From: Musa acuminata AAA Group
Taxonomy: Eukaryota; Streptophyta; Magnoliopsida; Zingiberales; Musaceae
Length of the DNA: 64,000 nucleotides
Assembly (NCBI RefSeq): GCF_036884655.1
Contig: NC_088348.1
Location: forward strand, 27,117,501-27,181,500
Reading direction: 5' to 3'
Both the position numbers and the translations under genes were made by a program. This document shows positions 40,657 to 55,600 of the stretch, piece after piece (position 1 is the first letter of the stretch; each line of letters begins with the position of its first letter). The notes beneath the pieces are model-generated. The model saw nothing but the letters and a program-made list of their open reading frames with translations. It searched no databases and was not told where the DNA came from.

Positions 40657-43600
40657 ATGGAGGAAGCTCTCGGGGATGATCAGGGCGATCGGCCCTCGCC
40701 GGACGATCTGCCCGTCGAGGCAGCGGGACCCTCGGCCGGGGGCGAGGTCGCGCCGCGGGTCCCTCGTGCGAGCGCGTCTTCCGCCCCGGTCTCCCGCTGC
40801 TCGTCGCCGCTGGCGAGGATACGGCAGGCGGGGCATGCCCGCAGCAACAGCTTCCAGAAGTGGCGCTGGCACATGCAGCGGGCGTGGAGGTGGGGTCCCG
40901 GCGGCGGTGGCAGCGGCCTCGGTAGCGGTAGCAGGGAGCAGAGCGTCCGGGCGACGATAAATTTTGAGATGATGGCGAATCAGAAGCGGCAGTGGTATCA
41001 GATCAAGGCCAAATCACGGGTACCGTCACGTCTCTGCTTCCTTTTGACCTAATCGGTTCTTGGACGATTGCTTTTCTTACAGCAAGTGTTTCCTTCCATT
41101 TAATCCTTATAATTGAAAGGAGACCATAGTTTTTGTGGATCGCGCTCACACGTCGCGTGTGGATGTTAAAAACATATGCTTAATTGCCAAGAAAATGCAG
41201 AATCTTAAAAATTCAATCGCTTTCCCCTTATGTAAAGCAAAGAGGCTATTTTAATAGGTTGTCCTAATTCCTTTCTTTTTGGTTTCTTTCTTTAAACAAG
41301 TATTTGTTTTAATTTAATTGTTATAAGGCAGATGAGATGTGTTGCATGTGGATGCGAAATTTATAGGCTTCATTCTCAAGAAAAATGCAAAACTTATAAA
41401 GTCAATCACACACCAATTATATTAAGCAAAGAAGCTATACTCATGGGTTGACCTAATTCCTTTCCTCGTGGTTTCTTTCCTTTAAGGCAAGCGATTGTTT
41501 TAATTTTGGTTGTAATATTAGCTAATAAAATGTGTTGTATGTGCTTTATTCTCAAGAATATGCCAGATTTATGTGGTTCATTCCAAGAAAATGCAAAATC
41601 CATAAATTTAGTTATGCTCCTCTCATTTGGATCTCCGTTGGATGGATGATATTGCTAAAGAAAACAATTGATGTTTGCTGAGTTGCACTGCTATTGAGAG
41701 TACATTATTATGTTAGTTCATACTATAAACAAGCTGCAGCTGGACCTTTTTTTTGTGGCTATTGAAATGTGTTCTTTTCTTTTTTTACCTACATTCAAGA
41801 TTAGGAACTAAATTTATTTTTCTCTAGATTACTTCTCATGGTTGCATGAGGTTGCTTAATAAATAATTAACAATTCTTTATCTTTAGATAAGAGTCATAT
41901 AAATCAGATTTCTAGTTCTTAAAGAATATAACTTTTACATTTATTAGTAATATGTTTACATTTTACTTCGATCTCTTGCATCCCATAATATTATGGTTGT
42001 AGTTAAAACAAAACTAACAAAAAGGTGTGCCTTTAGACATTAGGCTCCTGGAAAACCTTACAAGGCTCATGATGGACCTTGGTGAAGTTTGCTAGCCTTT
42101 CTTGGGTGATGCTCAATATATGACCTCAATGAACCTCCCACCTTGCCTTTTGATGTGGCTTTGATAAAACTGTTTCTTTCTCTGTCTTTTTTTTTTTTTC
42201 ATTTATGTGATGCTGCTGTCCCTTGATAATTGATTACGCATGTTTAAGCATTGTTTTCCTTGCAAAAATAATGGCTAGAGTTTCTGATAAAAAAAGGAGT
42301 ACAAACATTATATATCAAACATGTTAATGGATATGCTTGTTTTGGGTACTGATCCTTCTTCTGGATGGTGTGCATCACTTGTGTTACCCAGCTGAGATTG
42401 ATTATTAACACAGTTGTATCAGGTGGAATACGTTGTGCTACATAAATTGCTAAATTGTTTGTGATATATGGAGGGGATGACTAATTGTTTCATATCTTGC
42501 TATGGTATGCCTTAAAGCATGTGCTTTAGTCTTTTGTTTAGTGAAGACATTTGGGATAATCTGAGGTTGATTAAAGTGAGTTGATTACAGTAGCTACAAT
42601 CAAATTGTAATAGGAAAATGACTCAGTTTGGCTGAGGTCCACCTTAGTTTGTTGTCCAAAAGTCAAGTAAAAGCAAAACCTTGCAGCTTATCTTCTGAAG
42701 AACACGAAGAGGATAAATGGTATATACACAGTCACATTTATAATTTCCAAACTCAGACCAGCCTAGTCAGTTGTCCATTTATATCATTTGGCATGGGATA
42801 TTTTTCCTGAAATTTTAGTGACATGCAACATGAACTTATTATATTAACCAGCATGGCCTATTAGTTTGAAAAGCAGCTAGAATGTGAGGCCACATAATTA
42901 CAGGTACCTGAGGAGAGATGTTATAAGCATGGAGCTCTGTATTTATTTTACCAAACTTGTCATTTTTGGTAGTGATTTCAATAGGCGTTCGGGCGCCCTC
43001 GGGCGAGGCGAGGCGAGGCCCGAGCGCCTCGCTTCATTTCCAGGCGGCACTCTTCAAAGAGGCATCGCTTGGGTGCTTGCTCGAGCCCAGGCGCTGGGCG
43101 CTTCGGGCACCTCGCCTCACCCGAGCGCCTCGCTTTATTTCCAGGCGGCGCACTTCAAAGAGGCGTCGCCTGGGCACTTGCCCAAGCCCAGGCGCTGGGC
43201 ACTTCGGGTTAGCGCCCGGGTTAAACCAGGTGGACGAGCGCCTAGCGCCTCGGGTGTTTTTGGACCTTGGCACCTTTTGGCGCCTAGCGCTTTTTAAATC
43301 ACTGATTTTTGGTCTTAAACAAATTTCTACTGCGTTCTGAATTGGAGTGGTGTATAAACAAATTCCTAGTGAAAAATAAATACAAAATGAGAAATTATCT
43401 TGGATCTTCTATATTATGCCACAGTCTGCTCTCTCTGCCTTGCTTGGATGCAGCTTAGACATGTTAGACTAAACTTTTTAAGATTAACTTGTCATTTGTG
43501 CATTTTTTACCACATTTGTTCACGAAACAAAGCAAGCTAGGACATGTGACGTAGCTTGCAGTTCCAGATTTCCAGTGATATAGTGTTCCTCGTCTTTAAC

Positions 43601-46600
43601 TTCTGCGATTCAAAGTCTAAACCGCCATAAACAATGCTTTCCTCACTTTCTCTCAATCTGTACTTCTATTCACTTCTCATTGGTTCATTGTGCTATCCTT
43701 TTGTGTAACACTTGACATCTATCTCAATATCCCCAATTCTGTGATTCTTAACATTTAACATAACTGGTAGAGGAGAAAAATAACAAAAACCAAGGCATTT
43801 AAAGTCCAAGTATACCTAAAAAAGGTTTATTAGAAAAGTATGGATTGTCAAAGGTGGTGCAGTAAAATATGATATGCCATCTATTATCCCATACTTCGGT
43901 CCAACTAGCATGGGTCTTCTGGTTGTTCTTAGTCTTTTCAGCGTATCATGGAGCATGATTCTACGTTTCCAACGTATAGGTCTGATGACCTATCGAGTAC
44001 TGGCACATGGCTACGAACACTGTGTACTCAGATCTTAAAAGAATGACTGCAGCACGTGCTGGTATACCCTGTGTTGGTATGTAGGCATGTATTGGACCCA
44101 AACCAGTCCGGCCAGGGACCAGCATGGATCTGGTACTTGTATCAAACCATGCTGGTGGAGTGAGGACAGATTGTGGCAGAATTGACGACTTCAGTTTTCA
44201 AGATGAGCTACATATATGACACTTGCTTACATAGTAAATGCTCTAATTGATACCGGTGTTTTTAAAAGTGATAGGCACTAAGGTCCCAAAATGCTCAAAG
44301 CGCTAGGTGCCCCCTAGAGCGAAACAATGCGCTCCCTAATATTAAAATTTAAAAACTATATATTATGATTGATAAATATGATCATAATGTGGTGAACTTA
44401 GAATTCCAAAGTAACTCCTAATAGAGTAACAATGCACCACCTCAATATGGTGCAGCGGATGAGGTTGTCGATGACGGCGATGAAGCTGGAAAGGGTGGCG
44501 GATGAAGCTGCAGAAACGAACGAAGTGGATGAGGTTGTCGACGACAACGGACAAAGCGAATGGAGCATACGAAGGCGGTGGACGAAGCTGTAGCGGCGAA
44601 TAACATGTATGAAGGCGATGGACGAGCAGTAGGTTTTCACTTTTGGTCTCTTTCATTGGGTCGGCGTTAGGGTAAGTGCTCGTATAGTCAGTTGGTTTGA
44701 TTGAATCGACTTCCCTGCACAGTCGAACCCAGGCTCGAGGTCAACCTGATTTGGCTCAAGCTGCTCAGCACTTGGGCTTAGGCGCGCACTTAAGCGCTTC
44801 GTTGAAACTCTTCGTACTGAGATGTTGCGAGGCGCTTGGGTCTTGCCTCACCTAACTCGAATGCTTAGGCGAGCACCCGTATGCCTTTTGAAAACACTGA
44901 TTGTTCTGTAAGTTACTTTGAGCATGACAAAGACTTGTAGTTGTTGATGTTTGGAGATGTCGAGAAAAAAATATTTTCTTGTTTGAAGAGAGCATTTATT
45001 ACTCAAAAGTCAAATTATCCACCTTTCTTTGAAAAAGAGTGAAATGGTATTTAAAAGCCTTGGTGTGTACTGTTGTTGGAGTTGTGGAATCTAGACACTT
45101 ATACATTAATTATTTTGAGTTAATGTTGATTGCTTGTTGATAGTGTAGTAACTGGTCTCAGTTGTCAAGTGATGATAGAAGTTACGCATCAGATCTCTTG
45201 TTAAAGCAAATTTGCTACATTGCTTGCAGCAGTTGTAATAGCATTTTTGACCAGTGATGCGTGGTATGCTTCTTTGGAATACATTTGTAGACTATACTCA
45301 TCTATGCAGTCAGATAGTTCAGGGTGTTATTTTTGGTCTATTAAGTACTGCATTGATGTTGCTACAATTTTACTTCAGTAACATTTCTACTTGTCTAAGT
45401 TTTTTTAAAAGCAGTGATTCTTTAGATGCACTTGTGGCTCTCTGGTAAGAGTCCATTCATATTGAACAAATATTTGAATTTGCTTGTTGGCTGATTTCTT
45501 CATTATATATCTTCCTGATTTTTTAATCCCTCGTTCTGCTTAATGCAGTTTGAGACTGTTGCTTATGTAAATTTGCTGTTTCAAATTTCTTTAGAGGATA
45601 ACTTGAGCTCAAGATTTTATTGAACTTAACCTTCTTGCCTGCTCTCTAAGCATGATTTTCAAAGGTTTCCAAGCTGAGTTGTTAAAGCTATGTGGATCTA
45701 TTTTAGAGATTGTCTAGAATGATTTCTAACAATTTAAGATAAGTTCTATAGTGAAATTGGTTGTGCAGGTTGTTTGACATATTACTTGGTAAAGGTTGTG
45801 TTGGATCGTATGATGAGAAGGGTCATGAAATAAGAAGGGAATATCCTAATAAGGTTGTGTTTAACTTATTAGGATTGGCAGCATGGAATAAGAATTCCAT
45901 GGTATACCGGCCATACTTCCTCTATCGTCACCCAAATCAGTTTCTGGTATACCGATGTAGACCATTTACTGACATTAATTTTCAATAGATTTATATTTGT
46001 GCCAACCAAAACCAGTACTATTCCAACCACTACCTACCAGTCTTAGGAAGAAGTAAACCAGGATTTGAATTCTTACAAACATCGATAACATTGATATTTT
46101 TGCATTATCTACTCACGGACATTCTTTTTCCTAGTAACTAACTGGAGAATGAAGCTAACATGCAATTTTAGATAACTATGAAATATTTCACCTAGTCAGA
46201 TAATTAAGCGAACGCATGAGAACCACTTGCTGTTTTTCTTGTTTTTAGATCCCTTTGATTTTATTGTAGCTTATACCTTGCTCACAGTCAGTAATTTATC
46301 ATCCACAGTCAATTATTGATTTGTAACAATCAATTTTTATTAGATTTGAATTGCTGCTTCAGACATATAGTGTGTTGCTTTCTTGAATTGGGTTGCTTTG
46401 ATGCAGGATCATATGCAACATAATGAACCATCATCACTATATGAGCACTTCTTCATTGTTGGCCTTCATTCATATGCAAATGTTGAAGCCATTGAGGAGG
46501 CTTTTGCAAAACGCAAAACTTGGGAGTCAGAGGTGGCAAAATCAGAAATCTTGGACCTTAGAAAGCTTCAGTATCATGGGTGTATACCTACTCTGGAACC

Positions 46601-49600
46601 TCAGGTCTGCTCATTAGATGGGTAGAAATATGTGAATTACCATACCTTTTTGGCATATTTATTTGTATTATACCTCTACAGCTGTCTTTCATTCAATATG
46701 ACATGGTCAGCCGATACGCAAGTGGTTTTAGTTTGGGAGACATTATGGTTGCCCTTTGTTTATATGTATCAATAAAATCAATTTGCCTTGATGTTTGTTT
46801 GTAGTTATATCATGATGCTTCACTCTCATGAACCAGCCTCTTCTTTTTCTATTTCATCTTTGATTTATGTTGAGATTTCTAGTTATTAGGTCTTGTCCTT
46901 GAGAGGATCTTATCTTAAAGTAAAAACTTGGACCCAATACATTATCAAAGTGGTAGGCCAAGGTTCTGGCTTGTAATGCAATGGGTTCAAGTCCTATGTT
47001 ACTCTGAGTCTCTGACCATTGGCTTCAGAAGATATGAAATAAGCTACTTAATTTGTTAAATTGTACTAGTGATTTTGCTTTCTTAATGGCTTTTTTACAA
47101 TATTGAATAACTAAGTTATTGTTATTTGCTGTTATTGATAATTATTTGTAATCTGTCCATTATTTGTGGTTGTTTTCATATCCTTGCTCATCTCCCTGAA
47201 CATATATTGCCACCATCAAGTTTTTTTAATATGCCAACAAACTGGATTTCTCTAGCAACTATCTCCATGCATCTGGCTATTTTTGCTCTTTCGATTAGAG
47301 GGGTTTTCCTTTTTGCTATAATTTAATCCAAAGAATTCCTTTCAAGTGACTTAGAGTTTACACATTTTTGCCATGTAGTGTAGACTTCAAGTTTGCTAGC
47401 CTATATTGTCTGTTGAGGATTTCACTTGGTATCACCATACATCCTCAATTATTGTTGACATATATGGGGCATGTTTGGTATACTTCTCTTTGCCCCCAAA
47501 AAATTACCTTTGAAGTTCTTTTTGGAGGTGGTTCATGGAAGTGCTTGCATACCTGTGAATTCATTTATTTACAATTGTTTAATTAGTTTTAGAGGTGCTC
47601 GCTGGCCAGTAAAATATTTGGTGAAGCAATTATTAGTAGCTGCAGGTAGTTGTAGAGATTTTTCATTTTGCTCCATTTTACTTAAGATGGATACCAGCAT
47701 TCTGGTTACTGTGTCAGGTTTCATTTTGATATTCTTTTCTTTGCGCTGTTGTCATTTTGCAAGTTTGTTGAACCTTTGTTTTATTTTTTGGCTATCACTT
47801 GTTATCACATACTTCTAATTTGCTACTGCAGATTCTTTTTAAATACCCTCCTGGGAAGAGAGCAGCAATGAGAGAGAATGAGTTACCTGCTTTCTGTTTT
47901 CCTGAAGGTGTTAAGGTTTGTTAAATATCTCTTGTAACTAGAGCAAGTACTAGCTCACTAGCTTGTCATACAGAGTCAATGATGAGAAAGTCTGATCTTT
48001 CCAATCTATGATTGATACCTTAGACACAATCTATATGATCCTAAATTTTGTGTATTAAGTGTTTACATATATTCATTGCTAGTGTAAGCATGTGTAGGTT
48101 CTTCATTTCATCGACCAGTGAGAGCAGCTGTTTTCTTTGTTGCTAATTAGTTTTTCCTGTAGTTTGTTACTTTGTTGTGTATAAATCAGGATTAACTATT
48201 AAAATGGCTCGTTTGGTGTCTTCCTTCTTGGGATGTAACAGCAGGCATTGGATAGTTCCCAAGTGTCACAAGGCATGATTAGTGAAAGGATGGATGCATG
48301 CCATTTATGCATGTTACAGATGAAATTACTAGCCGATGTGGCATATACAGTACTAGTCCAATCATTTATATTATGTCAATAACTTTGATGATGCACTATT
48401 AACCATTCAGTACACACTTTGCAAAAGGATAACTCCATTCACATGTGGATATTGATTTGTTGGTGGTCTTTGGTTTTGAGCATAGGTTAATTAATTGAAG
48501 GTGGACACTGGTGTCATGGTAAGATTGCTCTTTTGCGATCTAGATAATCAGATTTGAGTTCTGAAAACAATCTCTTTCCCTTGTAGGGTAAGGTTGTGTA
48601 CGTTGGCCATCTCTAAACCCTGCATTTATCGAAACCTTGTGCACTAGGCCACCTTTTTATGACTGAATGATGTGTGAACAGAATATTATATATGGAGTAT
48701 TATGTTTCATTTCTTGCCTTTTTTCTCTCAATCTGGTTTGCTGCATTGCAGCTTTCTCTGATAAAGATCCAGACAGAAACCATTTCCGATTCTGTATTGA
48801 ATTTTAATGCTGGACTGTGAAATTGAGTGGAATAGGAAGTTAATGCTGGAAATACAGAAAACAGTTAATAGTTCTATTGATTTTTTAGTTATGCTCTCTA
48901 TAGTTCAGATGCCTGCATTTTTTTAAAAAAATTCAAATAAAGAAAAGAGTGAACACAGTGCACAATGCTCTCTTCGATCAGCCTTGATTTGAAGTTTGAA
49001 TTATTATGTTAATTATTTGATGAAACACTACCTTTGGGTCAAACATGGTTTGATCCAAGGTATATAATACCGTATCGTACCGGTGTTTCGAGGTTGGCTC
49101 GGTATGGTATGGTACAGTGTACCGAGCGGTACGCTAGGGCGCATCGAACGATACACCTAATTTAGGTGTAAAACCCTCCGAAAATACTTGAAAATAAAAA
49201 AAAAAGTTAGGATAGGGTTTTTAAGTTAGAAATAAATATAGTAATAGCATAAGTTTATCAAAATCAATGTAAATATAGTAATAGCATTCTTCAATATTTT
49301 TCTTGTGTAAGGTTCGTATTTCAATTCATTACGGATTGTCCTTATGTAAATATTAAAATATCTACAGAAAAATCATTTGAATTGTTAGACTATTTTGTTG
49401 CAATATAAACTCTAAAATTCAAATGAATTAAATAATCACAAATGAATTAAATTCAATAACTTTAATAAAACCTAATTAAACTTATTTTACTATCATAAAT
49501 ATTTTTTTTAATATTTAATATGCATGAAATATAAATATTTGACCTATTAAGTATCTAATTTTGAATTAATCAATATTAAACATACTAATCATAATATTAA

Positions 49601-52600
49601 AGATCTTAATTGCTCTCTAATTAAAGAAAGAGAATACATACCTCTTGATTAGAAAGTTCTTCCTCTTAATCTTCCCAAATTAGTCTTGATTCAATTCACA
49701 AATCGTTGTTTTATAGAGTTTACGAGAGCACAAATGTGAGAAAAAAAAAGTTTAAGATAGTTTAAGAGAGCATAAGAATGTAATGGAGTGAAATAGGGGA
49801 GAAGGGTTTAAATACTATGAGAAAGAGCTCCAACGGTTAATTTGACCATTGGAGCACTGTAGCACTGTTACCGAGCGGTAACGGTCGATTTCGACCATTA
49901 TCGAGCTGTGTCGGGCAGTAACCGTCGAAATTTCGACCGTTATCGCCCGATATTACCCCGTATTGTCTGATACGGGGCACTTTTAAACGTTCCGCCCAGT
50001 AGCGAGCGGTCCTTGTACCAGTATGCCATCGGACCGGTACGTACCTCCCGTACCGAGAGGTACCATTCGAAATTGCATACCTTGGTTTGATTAAAACAAG
50101 TTTCTGTTAGTTACTCTGGGTACCTCAACTAGTTTTATAATATCCATATACATGTTCTAGATGTTTATCACTAAATTAAATTGAAAATCTCTCACACTCT
50201 TAAAACTGATATTTTTAGTCGCAGATAGCTATTGATGCTTATCACACATACCTGCAGTTATTATCACAATTACTTGCTCATTTTATTATCCAATTCATTA
50301 AGATTGTTACACTGACACCTTATTCTTTAGTTGGTAAGTAATGGGTGAAAATGAATACAAAATTATATGAAAACTGAATTTCTTTGAAATTCGACACTGA
50401 GGCAGAGGTGTAATCAAGATTTGCAATACCATCCAAGATGGTAGGGTACGGGCAGTATTTACTGGGTTGTTAACTTAGCTGTATGCAGATCAGGAGACCA
50501 CCCAGTTGTCCGGTGCAGGGCTTGTACCAGTCAGTTTAGGGCCCGGTCGCCTGGTGCAAGGCTTGTACCACTCAGTATAGGGCCTATACTACCTTGTATA
50601 GGGCAGCATAGGTTCTGTACCAGGCAATTATTTTTTGTTTTTTCAGCTTTTTTTTCAGGTTTTCTTGAAACTCAGTATGTATTGTTGTACCAACACTCGA
50701 TAAAATGGTAGAGAGCAGTAAGGTACCAGTTCGAGCCCTTACCAGTACACTACTGGTATACGAAATTGTTAAGCTTGGTGTACACAAGTTGTGGTCATAC
50801 TCCTATAGCTTGTTTGTTTTGAGAAATAAAATAGCGTACATCTTCTTTTATATATTGGTTTAGGCAATAATTATTCATTTGTTAAGCACCTAATCAATTG
50901 TCTTATTTTGCTTATAATTAGGGAATGTGAAATAAATTTTTGCTCGAATTCACTATTCTTCAAGTTGACTAGACTAAACCTAAGCCTTTAGACGATTGTG
51001 GTGGAATATAATTTCATGAGTAACAATATATATTGTTTGAATAAGATTTACTAAAAAGTGATTTTGTCATTTCATTTAACAATGGATTTATCTTTTAGTC
51101 ATTGTTTGCATTACCGGCCCATACTGGTGTAGTAACCAGCTGTCGATACGTTATGTACTGAACTGTACCAAGTTGTACCGAGCATATCGACGCATGATGC
51201 ACTAGGGTGTACCGATGAATTCCCCATACCATTCCTCTGTTGGACCAGTACGTATTGCTCATTCTGAGCGGTATGCTTCAGTATGTCAAACCTTGCTTTT
51301 AACTCATGGCATTGGAGACTTGGAGCAGTTGAAAAATCAAGATGTCTTTTAGAAGATTGTCTTCGTAGCACTTGCTGAAGGTATGACCGTAAGGTCACAT
51401 GTTTACCAAATGTTGCCATAGTTGCAAAAGTTGGTTCACGTTGAATTTTTCATTTTGTCCTGTCTATAACAGTTAGTTGTAACACCAAATGTTACCATAG
51501 TTATAACAGTTAGGTATCTTCTTCAAAATCATATCGGGACAGAAAGACCCTATGAAGCTTTATTGTTCCTTGGGATTGGCTTTGGGCCTTTCCTGCATCC
51601 TGCACAACTTAGGTGGATAGTGAAGAAGGCCTCCTTCCGGGAGCCCGAGCCATCAGTGAGTAGTTGTAACACCAAATGTTACCATAGTTATAACAGGTAG
51701 GTATCTTTCTTGAAAATCATTCCATTGATTGTCTTTAATATTCACACTAAACTGCACTTGTCTTGAATTTGAGCTCACCACAGTCCAAAAAGAATGCATC
51801 GTGGATTCTTGTCGCGATTCAACATGTAGCATGCTTGTTGTCCAGTAGTTTGGAACTTAGCATTTCAACATCTTGCTGTCATCGGGCGTTTCTATAATAT
51901 GGAAATATTGGTCCACCAATATACGGACTGGAAATAGTGTTTTGCTTGTTTAAGGTGGTATAAATATGGCTATTAAGCTAGGCCATTTTCTTGTTATTCA
52001 TGAGTTTATGAACATGTAAAGTCTGTACTTCTAAAAGTTATCTGATGAGGATCGAGACTGGTTTATAGTTTCAGATACTTTGCACTCTGACATGAAGTTT
52101 TAGAATTATTCTTAGTTTAGGTAACTAATTCCTTAAAGTTTTTCAAGCTTTCAACTTGATCTTAGTATTTAGAACAAAATTTTGAACTTGCTGGAGTGCT
52201 TCAATAATAATCGATGGTGGCAAGGTTCAAAATCTTGGTCCGAAGCCAATAATAATGGCCAGTGGCAGGATCAGTAAGTTATCAGTATGGATTGTTGTAC
52301 TGACACTCTGTATGTGTTGGTACCGACTGGACTGAGAAAAAGAGGGAGAGAAGAGGGGAGGAGGAGGAGGAGATGGTAGTGGCGATGTGAGGAGGTGGCA
52401 GCAAGAGTGACTGGACGAGGGGGATACCGAGGTACTGCTGGCACCAAGACAGAAGAAAGGAGGGAAAAGTGGATAAAAGGAGGGAAACAGATTTCAGCAG
52501 AGAACAACTAACGACTGTTAAGAGGAGGAGATGTCAGTGGTGATGTGAGGAGGCTAATACCGTAGCAGCAATGGCAGAGGCTTTGACCAATGCAGAGGAA

Positions 52601-55600
52601 AGGAGGGAAAAGGCGGGTAAAATGAGGGAAATGGTTTTGATGGACGACAACTAACACCTGTTGGTTGACAGCTGTTTTCAGCCATTCAAACTTGGAAAAA
52701 TATAAAATTTCTATTCTAAACCGGACCATGCGAAATTGTCCAGTTCAAGTGCTGGACTCTTGTCGGACTGGTAGTTACCTGGATGTAGTGGGCATGTTCA
52801 AAACCTTGGATTGTAGTCCTAGAATAGGAAATGGTGAAATCTGTTGTTCTTTTCTGAGGATTCATTGCTAAGTGCGTCACTGCTTTGGGCCTGATCTAAT
52901 GAATGCTATCAACTTCATCTCTTTTTTTCACATTAACAATCTTTTAATCCTGTTATTGAATCTAACAAATCACCTTGTATTTTGCATATTGAAGTTTAAA
53001 GATATGGATATGTTGTGAAGATAACCTTTCTTGTAACTTGTTACTGACACTTCCTTCAAATATTAATTTTCTGAGCCAGTTGTTGGTTTTCAGCTTATTA
53101 ACAAGATTATATCCTGATATACTGAAGAATGATGATTTGTTGTGTAACAGAATGCTTTTACATGAAATATGATCACGTGTTAAAATGGTTGATGCAGGCT
53201 CGCTTGCTAGAGAGAACACCATCTATGAGTGATCTCAATGAGGTCGTGTTTGGCCAGGTAAGCCAGAGATGGATTATCATCTTTAGATATTGAGCACTTT
53301 AAGAAAAATAGAAAGTAATGCTGATTCTTTTTGCGGTTAATTCTCAAGTGCTGAAATTACAGCCTAATTGTCAACAAAGATTGACATTTAATTTCTAGAG
53401 GTACTGACTCCAATCAGCATGTTAAGTTTCGACAAGTACCACTTCTACACTTTTGCTACTAGTTTTTCGAGATTGTTTCTCGCGAGGTAGCCAGTTGGGA
53501 CTTACGGCTTTGTTGTTGTTGTATTCTGGGGAGGTAGCCCCTAGCAGTAGGTTTGGATTCATAGCTTTGGATCCAAGTTTCTGGCTATTTGGGGATGGTT
53601 TTAGGTCATTTTTGGCTCTTTTGATGGAGATGAGATCACCTTCAGGTTCTATGTTTGGGGCACAATGAAGAATGGCTCATTAGAAGTCTTATTGGATTGG
53701 CAAAGAAACTTAGATTTGCATTAGGATGTGATTTTGTTATACTTGTATGGCCCAAACTTTAGTGAGATAACAACTTCATTGGTATTTTGGATCGTTTTCC
53801 TATGGCTTGGTGCTTCTTATTAATTGCTCATTTTCATCCATGAGCGTGATTGCTTTGATGCCATTTAAGCTCTCCACATATTCCTAGTTAAGATTCATTC
53901 AATGTTTGGTGGTCCATGTTCTTGGGAGATAAGTTATCCATGTGTTGATAAGTGATGTATGATTATCAACCAGAGAGACACCATGCTAAAATTTGGTTTG
54001 AATCTTCAATTTGGGTAGTAAGAGTCGAGATTTGTGATACAATATGAATAGCACTTACCAATCCAGCAGCCTAACAGTACATGGATCAAATTTAATTAGG
54101 CAGCAAAACTCTTGGTTTTTCAGCTTTTTCCAGAAATTTTTTGGGAACTCGATATGTACCAGCATGCTGACACTCAGGACACCAGCACGGATTGATATGG
54201 CACCTGCCCAAGCCCTGCCTGATACAATACCATTATCTGAAATTGCGACCTTGGGAAGAGCATGCCATAATACCATACTTGTGCTTGGATGATCCAGATA
54301 CTTGGGGTAGGTTCTGGGGTGCTGAACACATTGAATAGTCTATGTTGTTGAGACCAAGGTTATACTGATTGGTAAATGCCAACTTGTTGCTCATGCTGCT
54401 CGTTGTTGCTGGCCCATCCGTTTTGTCTCCTCATCTGCCTCCGCTTCTGCTTCCACATCCTTCTCCTCTTCTTCTCTGCTGCCATCGCCTCCTCTTCTCC
54501 TTTCTCCCTTCCCTTCTTCTGCCTCTTCTCCTCCTATCCTCTTCGTATTCTTCTAATTTTCTTCTTCTCCCTCTTTACATGTGCGCGCACGTGCACACAC
54601 ACACACACCCCTCTCACCCTCGAATTTTCTCGGTGCTACAGTATAAACTGGCGTATCATGTGTCAATATGCTAGCATGGAATGTAGCCATACTGGTCTGG
54701 CCATGGACTGGTATGAGTTCGGTAAGCGAAATGTCAAACATTGGTTGAGACCAAGGTATGCAATATCGTACCGTGCCGATATTTCGAGGTTGGCTCTGTA
54801 TAGTACGGTACCATGTACCGAGCGGTACACCTAATTTAGGTGTAAAACCCTATGAAAATATCTGAAAAAAAAGTTAGGATACGGTTTTTAAGTTAGAAAT
54901 AAATATAGTAATAGCATAAGTTTAGCAAAATCAATGTAAATTAGGTAACACTGTTACAGTGTAACACTATAGCACGTTCCGTCCGGTAGTGGGCGGTCCG
55001 CGTACCGGTATGTCGTCGGACCGGTACATACTGTACGGTACGAGCGGTTTTAAATATTTCTTCCTCTTATTATAGCACTGTTACAGTGTAACACTGTAGC
55101 ACGTTCCGTCCGATAGTGGGCGGTCCGCGTACCGGTATATCGTCGGACCGGTACATATTGTACGGTACGAGCGGTACTATTCGAAATTGCATACCTTGGT
55201 TGAGACCATTACAAGTCTCTAAGTTGTAACCTGCTTTCTGGGATGATAGCACACTTGGTGCTTATATCATTTTTTTTATTTATCTTAACCTTGGCAAATT
55301 CAGCATGATATTTTTCTCGATTTGTGCGTGTCATCCTTGCACAGGGGTATTTTTCATGATATTTGTGCGTGTCATCGATTGACATGATATTTTTCATGTC
55401 AATCACAGTTTTTGTACTTGAGAATAATCTGGCTAGTCCTTTTTAATGTAATGCCAAATAGTCATATATTTGTTCAACTATTAAAATAAATGTCTTTTCT
55501 ATGGTAGGCCTTGATCATGAAGTTTTGATTTTTGTTGTTCATTTAGTGAAACAAGCTCTATTTATTCACTTTAATCTTTGTGCAGGAGCATCTATCTAGG

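Larger units (their letters stand above)
41020..46406 (+). other. DENN gene intron 1 (5.4 kb)
   Basis: The intron contains two hAT-like MITEs (42971-43305 and 44254-44899) and degenerate TACCGG-type repeat pieces near 43860-44170 and 45895-46000. The rest is AT-rich without recognisable features. The ATGs and ORFs in it do not match any family. Confidence 0.8.
47916..53197 (+). other. DENN gene intron 3 (5.3 kb)
   Basis: The intron holds an Au-like SINE (48508-48660), a TIR element (49055-50085), a second anonymous repeat (50400-50790), a degenerate repeat (51105-51300) and a direct repeat pair (51474-51707). GA-rich low-complexity DNA (52330-52480) is also present. No coding sequence is recognised. 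Confidence 0.8.

Noticed and set aside
42884..43340. Arg/Ala-rich ORFs in DENN intron 1
   Set aside because: They come from the CG-rich interior of the MITE at 42971-43305 and have frames on both strands.
46937..47030. Possible intact tRNA gene
   Set aside because: Only the B box and part of an anticodon arm are tRNA-like; no acceptor stem can be paired, so a SINE remnant fits better.
54369..54834. 152-codon ORF in DENN intron 4
   Set aside because: It is driven by a CTTCTC-rich and CA-rich tract; no family resemblance and not spliced to exons.
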